64,000 bases of DNA from Hymenochaete sp. R1 (taxonomy: Eukaryota > Basidiomycota > Agaricomycetes > Hymenochaetales > Hymenochaetaceae): positions 1-64,000 of the forward strand of contig JAFREE010000016.1 of NCBI GenBank assembly GCA_019400425.1, given 5' to 3'. The notes beneath the pieces were generated by a model. The model saw nothing but the letters and a program-made list of their open reading frames with translations. It had not been told where the DNA came from and searched no databases. How positions within the stretch are numbered: the first letter of the stretch is position 1; the number at the start of each line of letters is the position of its first letter. This document shows positions 9,650-21,158 of this stretch, piece by piece. Both the position numbers and the translations under genes were made by a program.

Positions 9650-12115
9650 TCACAAAGCCAACGAAACCCAAGCAGCCGACGCCTCCCTCGTCCCACACCT
9701 TACATCGCCCACATACATCCTCATCCACTGCACCATCTCGCTCCCAACCTGAGGACACCTCGACACGTCCAGCGTCTTCAGCTTCCTACACCGAGCTTCT
9801 CCGTTCATTCCTGCGTTCCGACCCCGACTCCGGCCCGCGTCGGTCTTGCTTGGGTTCCATTTCGGTGCCGATTGTGGTTGCGAGGAGGAACGCTGTGCTG
9901 CGTAAGCCGACGCGCTCGAGATGGAGCTCATGCTTCCTGAACGGGAGGGGCCGTGAGGGTGAGCGTGTAGACGGGCGTCGGTAGCAGTATGGGATAAGAG
10001 ACGGGCTTCGATTAGGGCGCGGAGGGCGGGCCAGGGGAATGAAGTGCATGCTTCGAGCGAGAGGGATTCGAGGTTGGGGAGGGGGAGGGCAGAGTCAGAA
10101 GAAGTGGAGGAGTAAGAGGATGGTGTCGGCGGAGTTGTTAAAGACTGTTGAGGCAGATTAAGACCAATGTGAGCGAGATTTTAGATCATAGAGAAAGGAT
10201 AGAAAAAGAGACGCACATTCAACAAATGCCCCGACACGTCCTCCATCTGCACCATTTCTAGCGTCCTCAACGTCGGTACCCTCCTAAGCATTCTCGCCAA
10301 CTTCAGCTCATTCACCGCACACCCCTCCATCCTCAGCCCCTCTAACGGCAGCCCCCTCACGCCCACACACGCCTGTCTCTTCAGATGGCGCAGCACCGGC
10401 GTGAGATTATCGAGGTACGAGAGCTCGAGCCAACGGAGCGCAGGGAATGAGAGCTGCGCGAGGATCGCGGTAGTGCGCTCGAGACCGGAGAACTGGAACG
10501 AGGCGGTGTGCAGGTATGGGAGGTCGACCATGCCGGCTTCGCAGGGGTACATCATCGATCCGCCTCCATGCTCGCGGTGGTCGAGTTCGTCTTCGTCGCC
10601 GACTCCTCCGAAATTCCTTCCGTTGATCAGATTCTTCGTGCTTCCTCTGCCATTTCCACCCCCACCGCCGCCATAAATAGAGTTTCTAGAGTTTCCTATC
10701 GCAGAACCATTTCCGCCTTCTTCAACGTCGGGTATATGTCGGATCAACAGCTCCTCGAGGCCTGGACACGCCTTCAACACGCTCAGGATCGTCTGCGCAC
10801 TCGGCGCACTCCCACCCCAAAACCCATTCAGCTTGAGCACCCGTAATTTCCTCACGATGGCACTCATCTCCCACTTTCCCACGCTGAAACTTCCGAACGC
10901 GCATTCCCGCAACCGCGGCACCCGCCCGCCAAAAAGCTCGATCCCGACGCCGCCGTTCCCAACACCAAACCCAGATGAAGCAGATCCGTGTCGGGATAAC
11001 CGCGCCGCGCCGTGGGCGGTGTGGAGGTGGTGGTCTTCTTGGAGGACACGGTGTACATTTATTGAGAACGTCTCGAGCAAGGGCGCTGAGTCGCGGCATT
11101 GCGAGAGGATGGCGTTTGCTTGAGCGCGCGTGGGCACTTCGACGCGGAACGCGCGCCAGCGCCATATGGCAGGCTTCAACAAATCCATCGCGCGAACCAC
11201 CGTCTCCATCACATCATCTTCCGTCGTCATCGATGCCGATGGCGAGTCGCGAGAGTCCGCTGTCGAAGGGACCGGAACAGAGTTCGGGTTCAACTTGAAG
11301 CAAATCTCGATGTCGAGCGGAACAGCTTTAGATCGCGAAAGTTTCTTGAGGGCGCGTGTGAGAGAGTTGGCGTGGTGGTCAATCCTGAGGCGGGACCAGA
11401 GCGAGGGCGTGTTAAGAGCGATTTTCGTCCAGTCCTTACAGACGAGCATGATGGTCGATAAAAGCAGGCCGTCTTCTTCGTTCTTGATGTGGTGAACACC
11501 GATCTCGAAGATGTACCCCAGCAAATCCTCGGAGAGCCGTTGGATGGGCGATTGTTGCCGCACGGCGTGTTCGAGCCGGGTTTCGAGCCTCTGGCGCTCG
11601 GACATGAGGTTGGCCATCTGGGACTCGAGGCTACTGAGTGCCTGTCGGAGGTGAGGTATTGAGTTTGCGTTGGTCGAGGTGGTGGTGGTGGTAGCAGACG
11701 CGGAGTTGGTGGTGATGGATTGCCGACGGGGTCGTACGTGCGTTGGCGAGCTCGGAGTCTTGAACTGCTGCCTCGTCCTCGAGGGAGGGATCCAATCGTA
11801 ACTGCTCCCCGAGCTACTGCTGCTGCTATCGCATCTCGTCATCACAGGAGCCACAACCGGCGGTGCCTTCCTCTCCTTCAAATCCTTCTCGGAGCGATAC
11901 GAAGCTGCAGACGACGCAGACGACCTTCCCGTGGGTAAGTGAATATGTACCGGAGTAGGATTAGAGACGGAGACTGGGACGGCACGCGAGGCCGTCGATG
12001 CACGCGACCGGTGCCCAGTTGTAGATGAATCGATGAAGTACATCGACGGGATGGTCCGCATGTTCATGTTCATGTTCATATTCACGTCGAGTGACTGGTA
12101 CGCTGGACTGTGCAT
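9650..12115 (-). CDS. F-box protein with LRR-like C-terminal region
   Basis: Two exons: 12115-10217 and 10144-9650, joined by a 72-nt intron in phase 0, giving 797 residues. The open frame reaches 12124 only through a GTG; the first ATG is at 12115. The N-terminal 150 residues are Ser/Thr-rich and include an NMNM repeat encoded by ATGAAC hexamers. A short coiled coil (about 155-187) precedes the F-box (about 190-235: SPIQRLSEDLLGYIFEIG ... LVCKDW ... LWSRL). The rest carries irregular leucine-rich segments (LRVLKLNGFW, LRWLELSYLDNL, LRTLEMVQMEDVSG), continued in exon 2 (LESLSLEACTSFPW). Such proteins act as substrate receptors of SCF ubiquitin ligases; the substrate cannot be inferred. Large F-box families are usual in mushroom genomes. 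Confidence 0.9.
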
Positions 12116-13944
12116 GGAAACCACTTATTAATGGCGAAGTGTCGAATCGAAGCCGAGGAAGAGAGGTAAAAAAGAGAGAAAGGGATGGAAAAGGGGTTGA
12201 AGAGGTCGGAAGTCGGAGGTCTGAAGGGAAGGCGAGAGCGAGAGGGTTGTTAAAGGGCCGGGGTCGAATTCCTTGCAAGCCACACGCTGCAACACACGCA
12301 ACCACACACTCGAAAGTCAAGGGTTGCGGTGTAGGTTTGTAGCACGAGGCAAACTTGAAGCCGGATCTGCCACACGACGAATTGGGAAATGTATCGTGAG
12401 CACAGCCTGGTTCGCAGAGCACAGAGCACAAAACACGAAGACGTACCAGAGAATGTAAGAGTTATGTATTCCCAAAAGGCTAAGTTCCGCCTTGTCTATT
12501 CGCTTGTTTCGTTCGATATTGTGAAACAGGAGCGGAGAGGGAAAGTCGCTGGTACGTTATGGTCTTGTACCTTGGCGCTATGTTATACCCTGGACGCAGA
12601 GCTGAGCCGTGGGCAATCGAGACTGGACGCTGCTTGAATGCAGGGCTTCGCTCAACATGGAAAGTTCAAAAGATGGCCACAATAAGAGCTACATACCAGA
12701 CCTGCAACGTGTTCCAACACACATACATCGCATCAATGAACGAGCCACATAGACGATATACGTTAGTGATGCATTGTATTGAAAGAGAGACTTGAGTAAT
12801 TGAAGGGCTGAAATAGACTCACAATGTCGCAGAAGGGGTGGTAGCGATGCAACGAAGGGACAAGGGGAGTGCACTGACGAGAAGGGGGGAGAACGGGGGG
12901 AGATCCCACTGGCTGAAGAGCGTCTGCTTAAGAGTCAAGAGCCCGTTTTCCCGCTAGCACTGCCAATTGACACCTTGTGTTGTGAGTGTGCGGGTGAGTG
13001 CGGTGTGTGTCTGCCTCGAGCCCAAGCACGAGGTCGGTCGTCCTTTCCGCTGTCTCGTCTCAGAAAACAAAACGAAAACAACCACAAATTAAATTTGCCG
13101 CCACCACACGTCGTCGGAAAACTTCACGAAAGAACGTTGGATCGCCTTTTAGTTCATTCGACGAGGGTGTCGGAGACAGAGAAGGAACAGGTCAGGTTCG
13201 GGTGGGAGATGATGCGAGGAGATGGGGGAGTGGTGTTGGTGTGTCCGCCCGTCGTACTTGAGCTGGCGTGGATTTAAGAAGAGGAAGAGCGGTTGATTTA
13301 GGACGACACATGGTGATAGAAAGGAATAAGATTATGCGAATGTATGAGTATACTATATGAATGGGGAATTTGTTGAGAAATAAGAACTTTTGGGTGTGAG
13401 GAAGGGGGCGAGGGAGGGGTTGGATTGAAGATTGAGGACGGCGAGGCGAGGCAAGGACGTGCACGAGGCTTGCAACGAGTTGCTCAACTGGTTGGCCGTC
13501 TGGATTCTGCAACACAACGTGGCCCACGGCACATCCTCGTGTCCATCGCCCGGGAATTCATCCTTTCCAACCTCTTTTCTTCCTTCAGTACTCAGAAAAA
13601 ATGTATCGAGTGCATTGACAGATATGAGATCGAGCTTTGCAAAGTGTAATAAGAAAAATAAAAGGAAAGAAAAAGATTCAACACCGGACAACATCGACAT
13701 GGCAAGTATTATTACTAGTAAGTTAGCATACACCATCCACTTCCCACATCAGTCCCATCTCCGACTTTCTACTCTCCCTTTTTTCTATATCTATTCCTCG
13801 TTGTCCTTATCGATCGCCACGTTCCCTTCTCCCTTCTCACACTCTCCCCACCCATGATCACTTCCCAAGTCAAATTATCCTTTCCCTTCTCTACTTTATC
13901 TCACCGGCTCCCCAAACCTTACCTCTCCTTACGCAACACAAAGT
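12116..13944. other. Intergenic, 1.8 kb
   Basis: Contains the F-box gene promoter and the 3' flank of the PQ-loop gene. A few short open frames exist, but none has a domain or a convincing intron pattern. Confidence 0.5.
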
Positions 13945-15547
13945 TCACTCCCCGCCTCGCCCGCCCTCATCGCCTATCACCATCACGCTCTCCGCCGAGC
14001 GGTAGTAGAAGAACTGGCAAAGCACCTGCCATTTATATCGCAACGCACATCGCCAAGGCCCATTCAGTACAAATAAACTTTGTTTTCGAGGCCAAACAGT
14101 TCAAACCACTTACAAATATGTCGAGGAACACCGTTCCTCCGCTCCCTGGCTAATAGTTAGTCTCGGGCATGGACGTTCACGCTCACGCCCAGCTCCGATG
14201 GAAAACGCGAGTCAAACAGTATGACGCACCTGCAAGCCACGATGCATTCGCGATGAGGTGCTGTTTGTCCATCGAATCAAAGCAAATCGAGAGAACGTAA
14301 GTCACATTGCCCGCAATGGAGAACATGAATAGCGCGAGCGAAAGCCCTTCGCATTTCGTTTTCATGTTTTTGACTTTTTTCCCGCCCCAGCACCGCGGGG
14401 TGCCGCCGCACGAGGAGAACGTGTAAGTCAGTCAACGATACCGCAGATCCAAGAAATAAACGGTAACGGCATTAGGCAAGATTGACTAGTACCAGTACTC
14501 ACATATCTGAGGTATCCGGGAACCGACTGTTCAAACATGATCAAGATCCGAAAGGAAGATTAGCATCGTGTCCCGACACATGTACATTTAAGCATGCACC
14601 GTCGTTGTGCCTGCGGACATGCTTACAACCGCGAAAAGGAACAATTGTTACTCACGGTACAGAGCAGCACTTATCCATCCAATAAGCTGACTTTTCCATT
14701 CAATAACGTCCTTCTCCCGCTTCTCCTCCCCATCCTCCTCGATACTATCGGCCAAGTACCACGCCAACGCACCCACGGCGAACACAAATGTCAGAGCGCC
14801 AAAGTACTTCAGCGCCGACACGATAAACTTTCCGTCGTCCTCTTCTTTGTGCGTTTTGCGCAATGGGGACGGGCTGAGTAAAGGCTCGTTCTCGCCGAGT
14901 TCATTTTGGACAATGACAGCGGGCGTGGGTTCTGTTGATATGCGCACTGGATGTTTTTGTCGGTAGTAGAATATTTGGAAGAGGAGGACGATGTCGCAGA
15001 GGGAATACTGGGAGTGGAGTTGATTTATGGATTGGGGCAGGCAAGGAAACATATGCCACATACATATATAGCGAGGATGATGACTGTGGCCTACATTATC
15101 CCGAGGTAAGGTCACGTATTGTTCGATACGCTCGGACTCTCAACTGAATGTGCTCACCTGCAACCCCGCCATGAGCGCTCCTGCACGGATAAAATTACAT
15201 CCAAAACCATTCAATACCTCAAGACGGAACAGAAATGGAATAAACCCACCAACAAGGTTACATAGATCACCTAGAAGCCATATCACGACAAACAGTACGC
15301 TTAGGCCCTCTCCCGACTGGAGCTGGTAATTTTCTACGATCTGAGGCGAGTAGACAACAATCCTGCGAATATTGAGCTTACTCGCGACTGCATATTACCT
15401 ATGCGACCCGCTTACCAGCATGCTATGGAAACCCACCCTAGCTGGAAAGAGCAAACCCTAGGTTAGATACAGGAGGAAGCAGACAAGATTAAAGAAGGGA
15501 AGAAGGAAACGGAAGCGCACCGCGTTGCTAGCGCCAGTCGACCCCAT
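13945..15547 (-). CDS. PQ-loop vacuolar basic amino acid transporter (YPQ1/PQLC2 type)
   Basis: Ten exons: 15547-15521, 15441-15416, 15362-15250, 15180-15158, 15090-15064, 15007-14656, 14526-14503, 14373-14230, 14145-14114 and 14025-13945, giving 282 residues. The family exports lysine, arginine and histidine across the vacuolar or lysosomal membrane and normally has seven membrane helices. Both PQ motifs are present (YSPQIVENYQLQ early; SRIPQIFKNMKTKCEGLS late), as are WLLGDLCNLVG and ALFMFSIAGNVTYVLSI. The central cytosolic loop holds ENEPLL, an ExxxLL dileucine signal of the type used by AP-3 for vacuolar sorting. Exons 4, 5 and 7 are only 23-27 nt. The intron 14502-14374 (129 nt) has a weak AAG acceptor, but it is the only one that keeps the frame. 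Confidence 0.92.
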
Positions 15548-16103
15548 GTTCTAACTTCTAAAGACGTCTAATGCTTCCAGCAGTTTTGCGTGTGTCTGCT
15601 GCAGCGCCTTGCTGGTTTTGAGTCTATCGAGATGGGAGTTTGAGAGAAAGAGTTGAGAGTATGGAGAGGATTTCCGAGTCGTTCTCGCTTTGGGCTCGGA
15701 GGCTAACTCTCGGAGTCTCGGAGCGCCTGAAATTTCACGTGGTTTTCTTCCCACGATTTCTCATCGTCGTCGGTCCGAGCTCTCAGCCTCTGCCTTCAGC
15801 TCGACCAACTTGACCAACTTCGGCATGAGTGCCAGCATCGTCACCAAAAAACCGTCGGATTACCGTTCCACATACAAACTCTCGGAAACATCAGAACTCG
15901 CTGAAACGGCCGAATCATTTGGGCATACGTGACTCCCGATAGCTATGCTGCCTTAAGGCCAAAGCATAGCTCTTTTGCCAGTAGGTGCACTACATGGAAC
16001 CAGGCCCCTTCAACAGCCTTATCTCTCGTCACCATCAAACATGGCCACTATCTAAAATAGTTAAAAAATTCCTGCTCCGATTAGGCCTACGGCGGCGACG
16101 GAT
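15548..16103. other. Intergenic, 556 bp, with a perfect palindromic hairpin
   Basis: Promoter side of the PQ-loop gene and upstream flank of the broken BTB copy. The only structure noted is the hairpin listed separately at 15941-15971. Confidence 0.5.
15941..15971. repeat. 9-bp perfect inverted repeat enclosing a palindrome
   Basis: AGCTATGCT (15941-15949) is the exact reverse complement of AGCATAGCT (15963-15971), and the loop holds the palindrome GCCTTAAGGC (15949-15958). It may be a protein-binding site or a remnant of a small transposon; function unknown. Confidence 0.7.
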
Positions 16104-17010
16104 AGAGATGAACCGTACTACTTTTCTCCGGTAGTGTGTCGCTTTGTACTTCCAATTCATGATGCTAATTATAAACACGATAGGATGAGAGCAAACTGTT
16201 TCGCGTCAATAGAGAATGTCTGGAGCAGTCAAGCAAACTCACGTAGCTTTTTTTTGTTCAACAACGATGACACCAAAAAGAGGCTTGAGAGGAATTCCGA
16301 ATCTGATAAACCGGAGAACCTCAGTTTTGATGACTTCACTGCACGCGGTTTCTCTGCAAACCTATTCGATCAAGGGGCGGACACTATCTATTACTTACAT
16401 GAAGTATCTGTATCCGAGTCTCGAGTACTCTTGGGGATACTTTTCCACCAGTAAGCTTATCTCAATACCACTTTATCCCATAACTCTGATGAAACGTCAT
16501 TTTAGTCCAATTCTCAAACAGAGATCGCTCGGTGGCCACTCTCTCGAACATGCTTTGAAGCTTTCCACTATATGGGACTTCTTATGTATCATGGAGACAT
16601 GCAACTCGCGCCTCAAAGATCTCGAAGTAGGATCTGCCCGCAGGACCCCACTTGCTCAACAGTATGATGTCGTGAAGTGGCTCGCTCCAGAAATTCAGCA
16701 CCGTACCTCTGAAGAGGCCAGACGGATTGGGTCCATAACCGTTCTTCGGGTTGCTTATCATCGGGATCTTCGTTATATAGATATGAAGAACGTTACGAAG
16801 GACGACTCGACGGACTCGTATAACGAGGGATTGCTAAAGTTGTACGCAACTGCTTGCCACTGTATCGTGGAGTGCTCGACGGTAGATCCATAAACGACCG
16901 GCTGAAATACTTGGGACCGAATGCGGCTTTGTCTTGACTGCTACAGCGAAAGGTCGTGGAGCCTGAGGCTGGACGTGAATCTCGCGCACGGGAGTCAGGC
17001 TCTGTTATTT
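16104..17010 (+). pseudogene. Decaying BTB-domain paralogue
   Basis: Pieces match the BTB genes at 6.3 and 17.5 kb, but the reading frame is broken. An exon-1-like tail (EPYYFSPVVCRF) is followed by a shortened intron and an exon-2-like start (KLFRVNRECLEQSSKL) that runs into a stop. After a frame change come the BTB end (SFDDFTARGF ... HEVSVSESRVLLGILFHQ), a conserved GT-AG intron (from 16452), and the downstream family region (LEHALKLSTIWDF, LAQQYDVVKWLAPEIQ, VAYHRDLRYIDMKNVTKD). The frame ends at 16893, and weak similarity to the coiled coil persists to about 17010. The copy lacks the long C-terminal coiled coil. It could be transcribed, but it cannot give a normal protein. Confidence 0.8.
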
Positions 17011-17468
17011 GGAGAGACGGTCATGTCGGGCAAGCCAACATGGGAAGGCTTACTCCATATGGTACCTGGACAAGCACGAATGTTTAGATGAAGATTCGCA
17101 AGCGCTGTCAGCAAAGCCGCTATATTGTTTTCACAATGCCATGACCGGTCGTTTGAGTGCTGTGCAGCACTTTGATCATCGGACTGACTCAGGATGTCCT
17201 TCCAACGGGCATCATTTCATACTTCTAAATCCTTGAGGTTCACTTGATCCAGCACATGTTTGACCGATATTTGTCCCCAGTATGTGTAAAGAAGCAGGAC
17301 TGGCGTCTAATGTGTCGAGACTCGGAAAGGAAGGTGAGATGAGGGTGATCCCCATGATCCTCGCATCTAGGCGCCCATGCCTTGAGGCGAAAGCATGTTC
17401 GATTTATACGTGTATTTAAGGTGCGTGCAGTGTCCTCGTTCATCCTCATCTTCGTCGCGCCTGCAAAT
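17011..17468. other. Intergenic, 458 bp
   Basis: Between the decayed BTB copy and paralogue 2. It may include eroded coding sequence of the broken copy, but nothing is recognisable. Confidence 0.5.
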
Positions 17469-19623
17469 ATGACCAACACCCGAAACAGCGACAGACTTCC
17501 GAGTCCTATCAAGCCTACATCCACGCCGGTCAAGGATGACCTTTACTATCTTTCGCCTTCAGTTGCCTTCCAGGTGTGTCGAGCAATGGGATGAACACTA
17601 TGCATTATTCGCTGATGCTTGTTATTATAAGGTCGACGACAGACTGTTCCGTGTACCCCGAGAATGGATGGAACAATCAAACACGTTCGCGCAGCTTTAT
17701 TTGTCCGACAGTCTGAGTCAAGTGAAGAGCGTGGCTTCTGAATCAGATGAAGCCGGAAACGTCAGTTCAGACGACTTCTCCGTCTATGACTCGCCGGTTA
17801 CAGTTGTCGAAAAACAGGGGGATGATATTTATTCATTACCGCATGTAACCGTGGCCGAGTTCCGGGCCTTTCTGGAGATGCTGCTTCCCCAGTAAGCACA
17901 ATTTTTCCTGCTTTTATTCTGAGCTCACTTCGTCTGTCACTATTTTAGTCCACGTCTCAAGCAAGGCGTGTTCAAAGAGGCCGCTCTCGAGCACGCCCTA
18001 AGACTCTCGAGCTCGTGGGATTTTCCGGGCATCAGAGAGGCCTGTATCTCACGCCTCGAGAGCATTGACCTCGGATCGGCTCGCAAGATCCAGCTCGCTC
18101 AGCAATATGACATAGTGAAGTGGCTCGCCCCAGAAATCCAACGACTATCACTCCGTGACGAGCATCTCACTATAAAGGAAGCGAAACAGATTGGCTATGA
18201 AACCATGGTCCAGGTCGCTTACTACCGTGATCTTCGCTATGTGGACCTCAGAACTGCTACGAAGGAAATACAGCAGGATTTATGTAGAGATACTCAGTTA
18301 AAGACTGAAGCATCAATCTGCCGTGACGTCTTCCAGCGACTGGACAAGCAAGGCGCGTTCTTGGGTGAAGATGAAGTGGTCGCGCGGTTGAAAGACGAAG
18401 AAGCCGAAGCCATTTTGCGTTTAGATATCATCAAAAGCCGTCGGAAGAAACATGAAGAACGTTTCGCCATAGCGGAGGCCGAGAGACAGCGTCTTGCTAA
18501 AGTAGAAGCGGATCGAAAGGCAAGAGAAGACGAAGAAAAGAAGCTTCGGGAGGAAGAAGATGCAATGCGGCGGTCGATGGAAGAAGAAGAAGCAAGACTT
18601 CGGTCTGAAAAGGAGCTCAAGATAAAAATAAACGCAGAGGAGGAGGAGGAGGAAGCGCGGAAGCTAGCTTACGAAGAAGCTGCAGAATTGGGGAGGGAAA
18701 GGGCCAATCTTTCTGCGAGAGCCGCCGAGTTGGAGGCCGCGAGATGGGGCCTTGCGGTGGAAGAATATGAGGCAACAGCAATAGAAGAAGCAGAATCGAC
18801 TGCACGACGCGCTGAAGAAGTCGATATCGCTATCGTTGTGGAAGACGAACGCCGACGTCAGTTGAGGGAGGCGGAAGCCGCGATGGAGGCCACACTCGAA
18901 GCTGAGGAACGGGCGCGGCTGGAAGAAGAGTCACTAGCTGCAGAGGCGGCGGCAGCGGCGGAACCATATGCCGAAGATGAGCTTGCTGTTGCTGCTTCTG
19001 CAGCCGTTATACCTAAACTCGAAGACGGCGAAGGACTTCAGAAGCTTTTAGCGGATGTCAGGATAGCAGAGAGGGAAGTCGCGGATGCCGAAGCGGATCT
19101 CGAAAAAGCAGAGGCAGCGCTCGCGAATATACCCAAGGCAAAGCCGAGGAAAGGCAAAAAGTATGTCCTGACCGCACAGGAGAAGGCTGCGGAGCGTGCT
19201 GTCACAGAAGCAGAGTCTAAGTGGAGGTGTGCAAAGGTTGGCCTCGAGAGGGCCGAGAAGGCGCTAAAGGAATACGAGTCACCAACGCAAGTAGCATCAT
19301 CTCCGCTCCCGTCTGCAAGTGTCCCATCCTTTTTACCGCCGGATCCAGAGCCTGCAGTGGAGGAAGGTCTGAGTGAGTCCCAGACAACGATTCTCAAGAA
19401 GAAGGGAGACAATGCCGACATGAACCTTACTGGAGAAGTAAGTGGGAGTGAAAAGCGGAACGACTCGGATGGGATGGGTTTGTGGGGTGGCGGAGGAAGT
19501 GGGTGGGGAACAGGGAATGGTGGTGGTGCAGGTAATGGCGAAGGCGGCGGATGGGGCTTCTCGAGTTTCCTATCCGGTGGTGGCAATGGTAAGGGGGGAG
19601 GAAATCAATCGTGGGGATTCTAA
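17469..19623 (+). CDS. BTB/POZ-domain protein with long coiled coil, paralogue 2
   Basis: Three exons: 17469-17573, 17632-17891 and 17949-19623, giving 679 residues. The exon layout and intron phases equal those of paralogue 1 (6.3-7.8 kb). Intron 1 (58 nt) has a CTGAT branch site and an AAG acceptor. The BTB domain covers about residues 36-125 (LFRVPREWMEQSNTF ... EFRAFLEMLLPH). A helical family region follows (LEHALRLSSSWDF, LAQQYDIVKWLAPEIQ, VQVAYYRDLRYVDL). Residues about 230-560 are a highly charged Glu/Ala/Arg coiled coil, far longer than in paralogue 1. The tail is glycine-rich (GGGGSGWGTGNGGG) and ends NQSWGF. Likely a cytosolic or nuclear scaffold; its partner is unknown. Confidence 0.88.
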
Positions 19624-20157
19624 TCCCTCTTCGTTTCTGACGGTGACGGACTAAAACGATTTTAGATCTCAACCCTAAGCTCTTCGGTATTCGCGACTTT
19701 TGAAACCCATCGAAATATCGATATGAAGGAACGGGCGTCCTGATCCTCGACTCCTGTCGTATCCATATCTGGCATGCATACGTGTCGGTGTCGTGTGCCT
19801 GCCAACTTCTTCACATCGTCTTTTTTTCATTTTCTTCCATTGCTTTGTTGTACGATTATTTGGTTTCAAGATCCATTCTGTACCGTAGTTCCGATTCTGT
19901 TACTGGAGTGTACCATGTCCGGCGACAAGGGCGTCCCTACCTCTGTATCTGAATGTGCAATATAGCCATCGATGGTTATTGTTGGAGTCCCAAACTCCTT
20001 CGATGTTTTCACTGCTGAAGTTACATTCTAGACTTGTGCATTTCCTTAAGTCATTCGACAACATGGGACTTTGCAAGAGCATGCGCTTCCCCCCCCCCCC
20101 CTCTTCTCCTTCTTTTTTTTCTTTTACTTCATAACCCTTTCAACATCACAATCAGTC
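19624..20157. other. Intergenic, 534 bp, with a C13 run
   Basis: Downstream flank of BTB paralogue 2. A run of 13 C (20089-20101) followed by T-rich sequence marks the junction just before the next BTB fragment. No gene is seen. Confidence 0.55.
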
Positions 20158-20520
20158 AGTGATGAGCACCTCAGCGCGGATGGGACTAAACAAATTGGCT
20201 GCGAAATCATAGGCCAGGTGGCCGGTCGCGTACTATCGAGAGTTTCACTTCGCTTTATAGGCATAAAAGATGCCACGAAGGAAGTGGGTGGGGCTTTACT
20301 TATAGATACCACATTGATGAATGAGGCCACTGTCTCAAGCTGCGTGATAACGCCCAACGACTGGAAAAATGCTACAGATTCGTTTGTGAAAATGCAATAG
20401 TCGAACAGCTGAAATACGAAGAAGGCGACGCCCCTTTTCGCCTGAATGCTATAAGGGGCCACTGGAAGAAACACTAAAATCGATTTGCTGTCACAGCGGA
20501 GGCCAAGGCCCAACCTTTGA
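20158..20520 (+). pseudogene. BTB-family gene fragment (relic)
   Basis: This stretch matches the middle of BTB paralogue 2 (about 18155-18490) in order. SDEHLSADGTKQIG aligns with RDEHLTIKEAKQIG. A frame break follows within the VAYYRD motif (both VAGR and VAYYRE frames are present). Then come LRFIGIKDATKE, and after another frame change EQLKYEEGDAPFRLNAI and KKH, the equivalent of ARLKDEEAEAILRLDII and KKH. Stops and frame changes exclude function. The BTB part and coiled coil are absent, so it is a partial duplicate in the same orientation as its source. Confidence 0.75.
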
Positions 20521-21158
20521 CTTAGGAGATCTTCTCACAAGATTAGACGATGAAGATTCTTCAAGAAGAAAAGCCAGCTGAACGAAGCTGACTCGCCAAC
20601 TTTGGGGGGAGCCGGCAAAAAAGCGAGGGTCGATGACTCCATCCCTCTTATGATTTCCTTTCTTGTGTTCAAACGGTTGTACGCTCGTTCGCTTTGGTGC
20701 CCCTTCCTGACCCGTAGTTCGAAGTCCATTGCTGGTATATTTCGGACAAAAATGTATAATCCAATCGCCGATGAATTAAGTTGAAGACTCAACATTCTCC
20801 TATTTTGTTACAGTCAAGCTAGCAATATAGAATTAGGGCTTTCTTCTTCTTTCGTTTGATAAGGTGCAGATGACGGTCAGGCGTACTCCAGCATCATTCT
20901 ACTATATGCGTGATCGGTGTTCTTCTTTGCCTCGATGGTTCCAGTTGCTGTCTTACTTGGACTGTAGCCTGAGTTACTTTATTAGAATAAATTCTGAGGA
21001 AAGAAAAATCTTATACGAACCTCTCGCTCACGACTGGGTGCAAGTATCGCAACCATCGGCCGGCTACCGCGCACAACAGATCTCGCAAAGGACCAAAGTT
21101 GATTCGACCACCGACGACGGAGATTTCGTCGGCATTTTTGCCAGCAGGCTTTCTCATC
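20521..21158. other. Intergenic, 638 bp
   Basis: Between the BTB relic and the 3' end of RRP40. No recognisable gene or repeat. Confidence 0.55.

Noticed and set aside
9038..9660. Overlapping open frames on both strands
   Set aside because: Purine-rich, compositionally biased sequence with no domains or introns; treated as the 3' flank of the F-box gene.
10401..11495. Several overlapping plus-strand open frames
   Set aside because: They are antisense to the F-box gene, whose protein has recognisable domains and a proper intron.
17529..17562. Alternative intron 1 of BTB paralogue 2 ending at 17562
   Set aside because: It would be only 34 nt; the intron 17574-17631 has a branch site and matches the intron position of paralogue 1.
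19038..19586. 182-codon minus-strand open frame
   Set aside because: Antisense of the Glu/Ala- and Gly-rich repeats of BTB paralogue 2, which naturally leave open frames.
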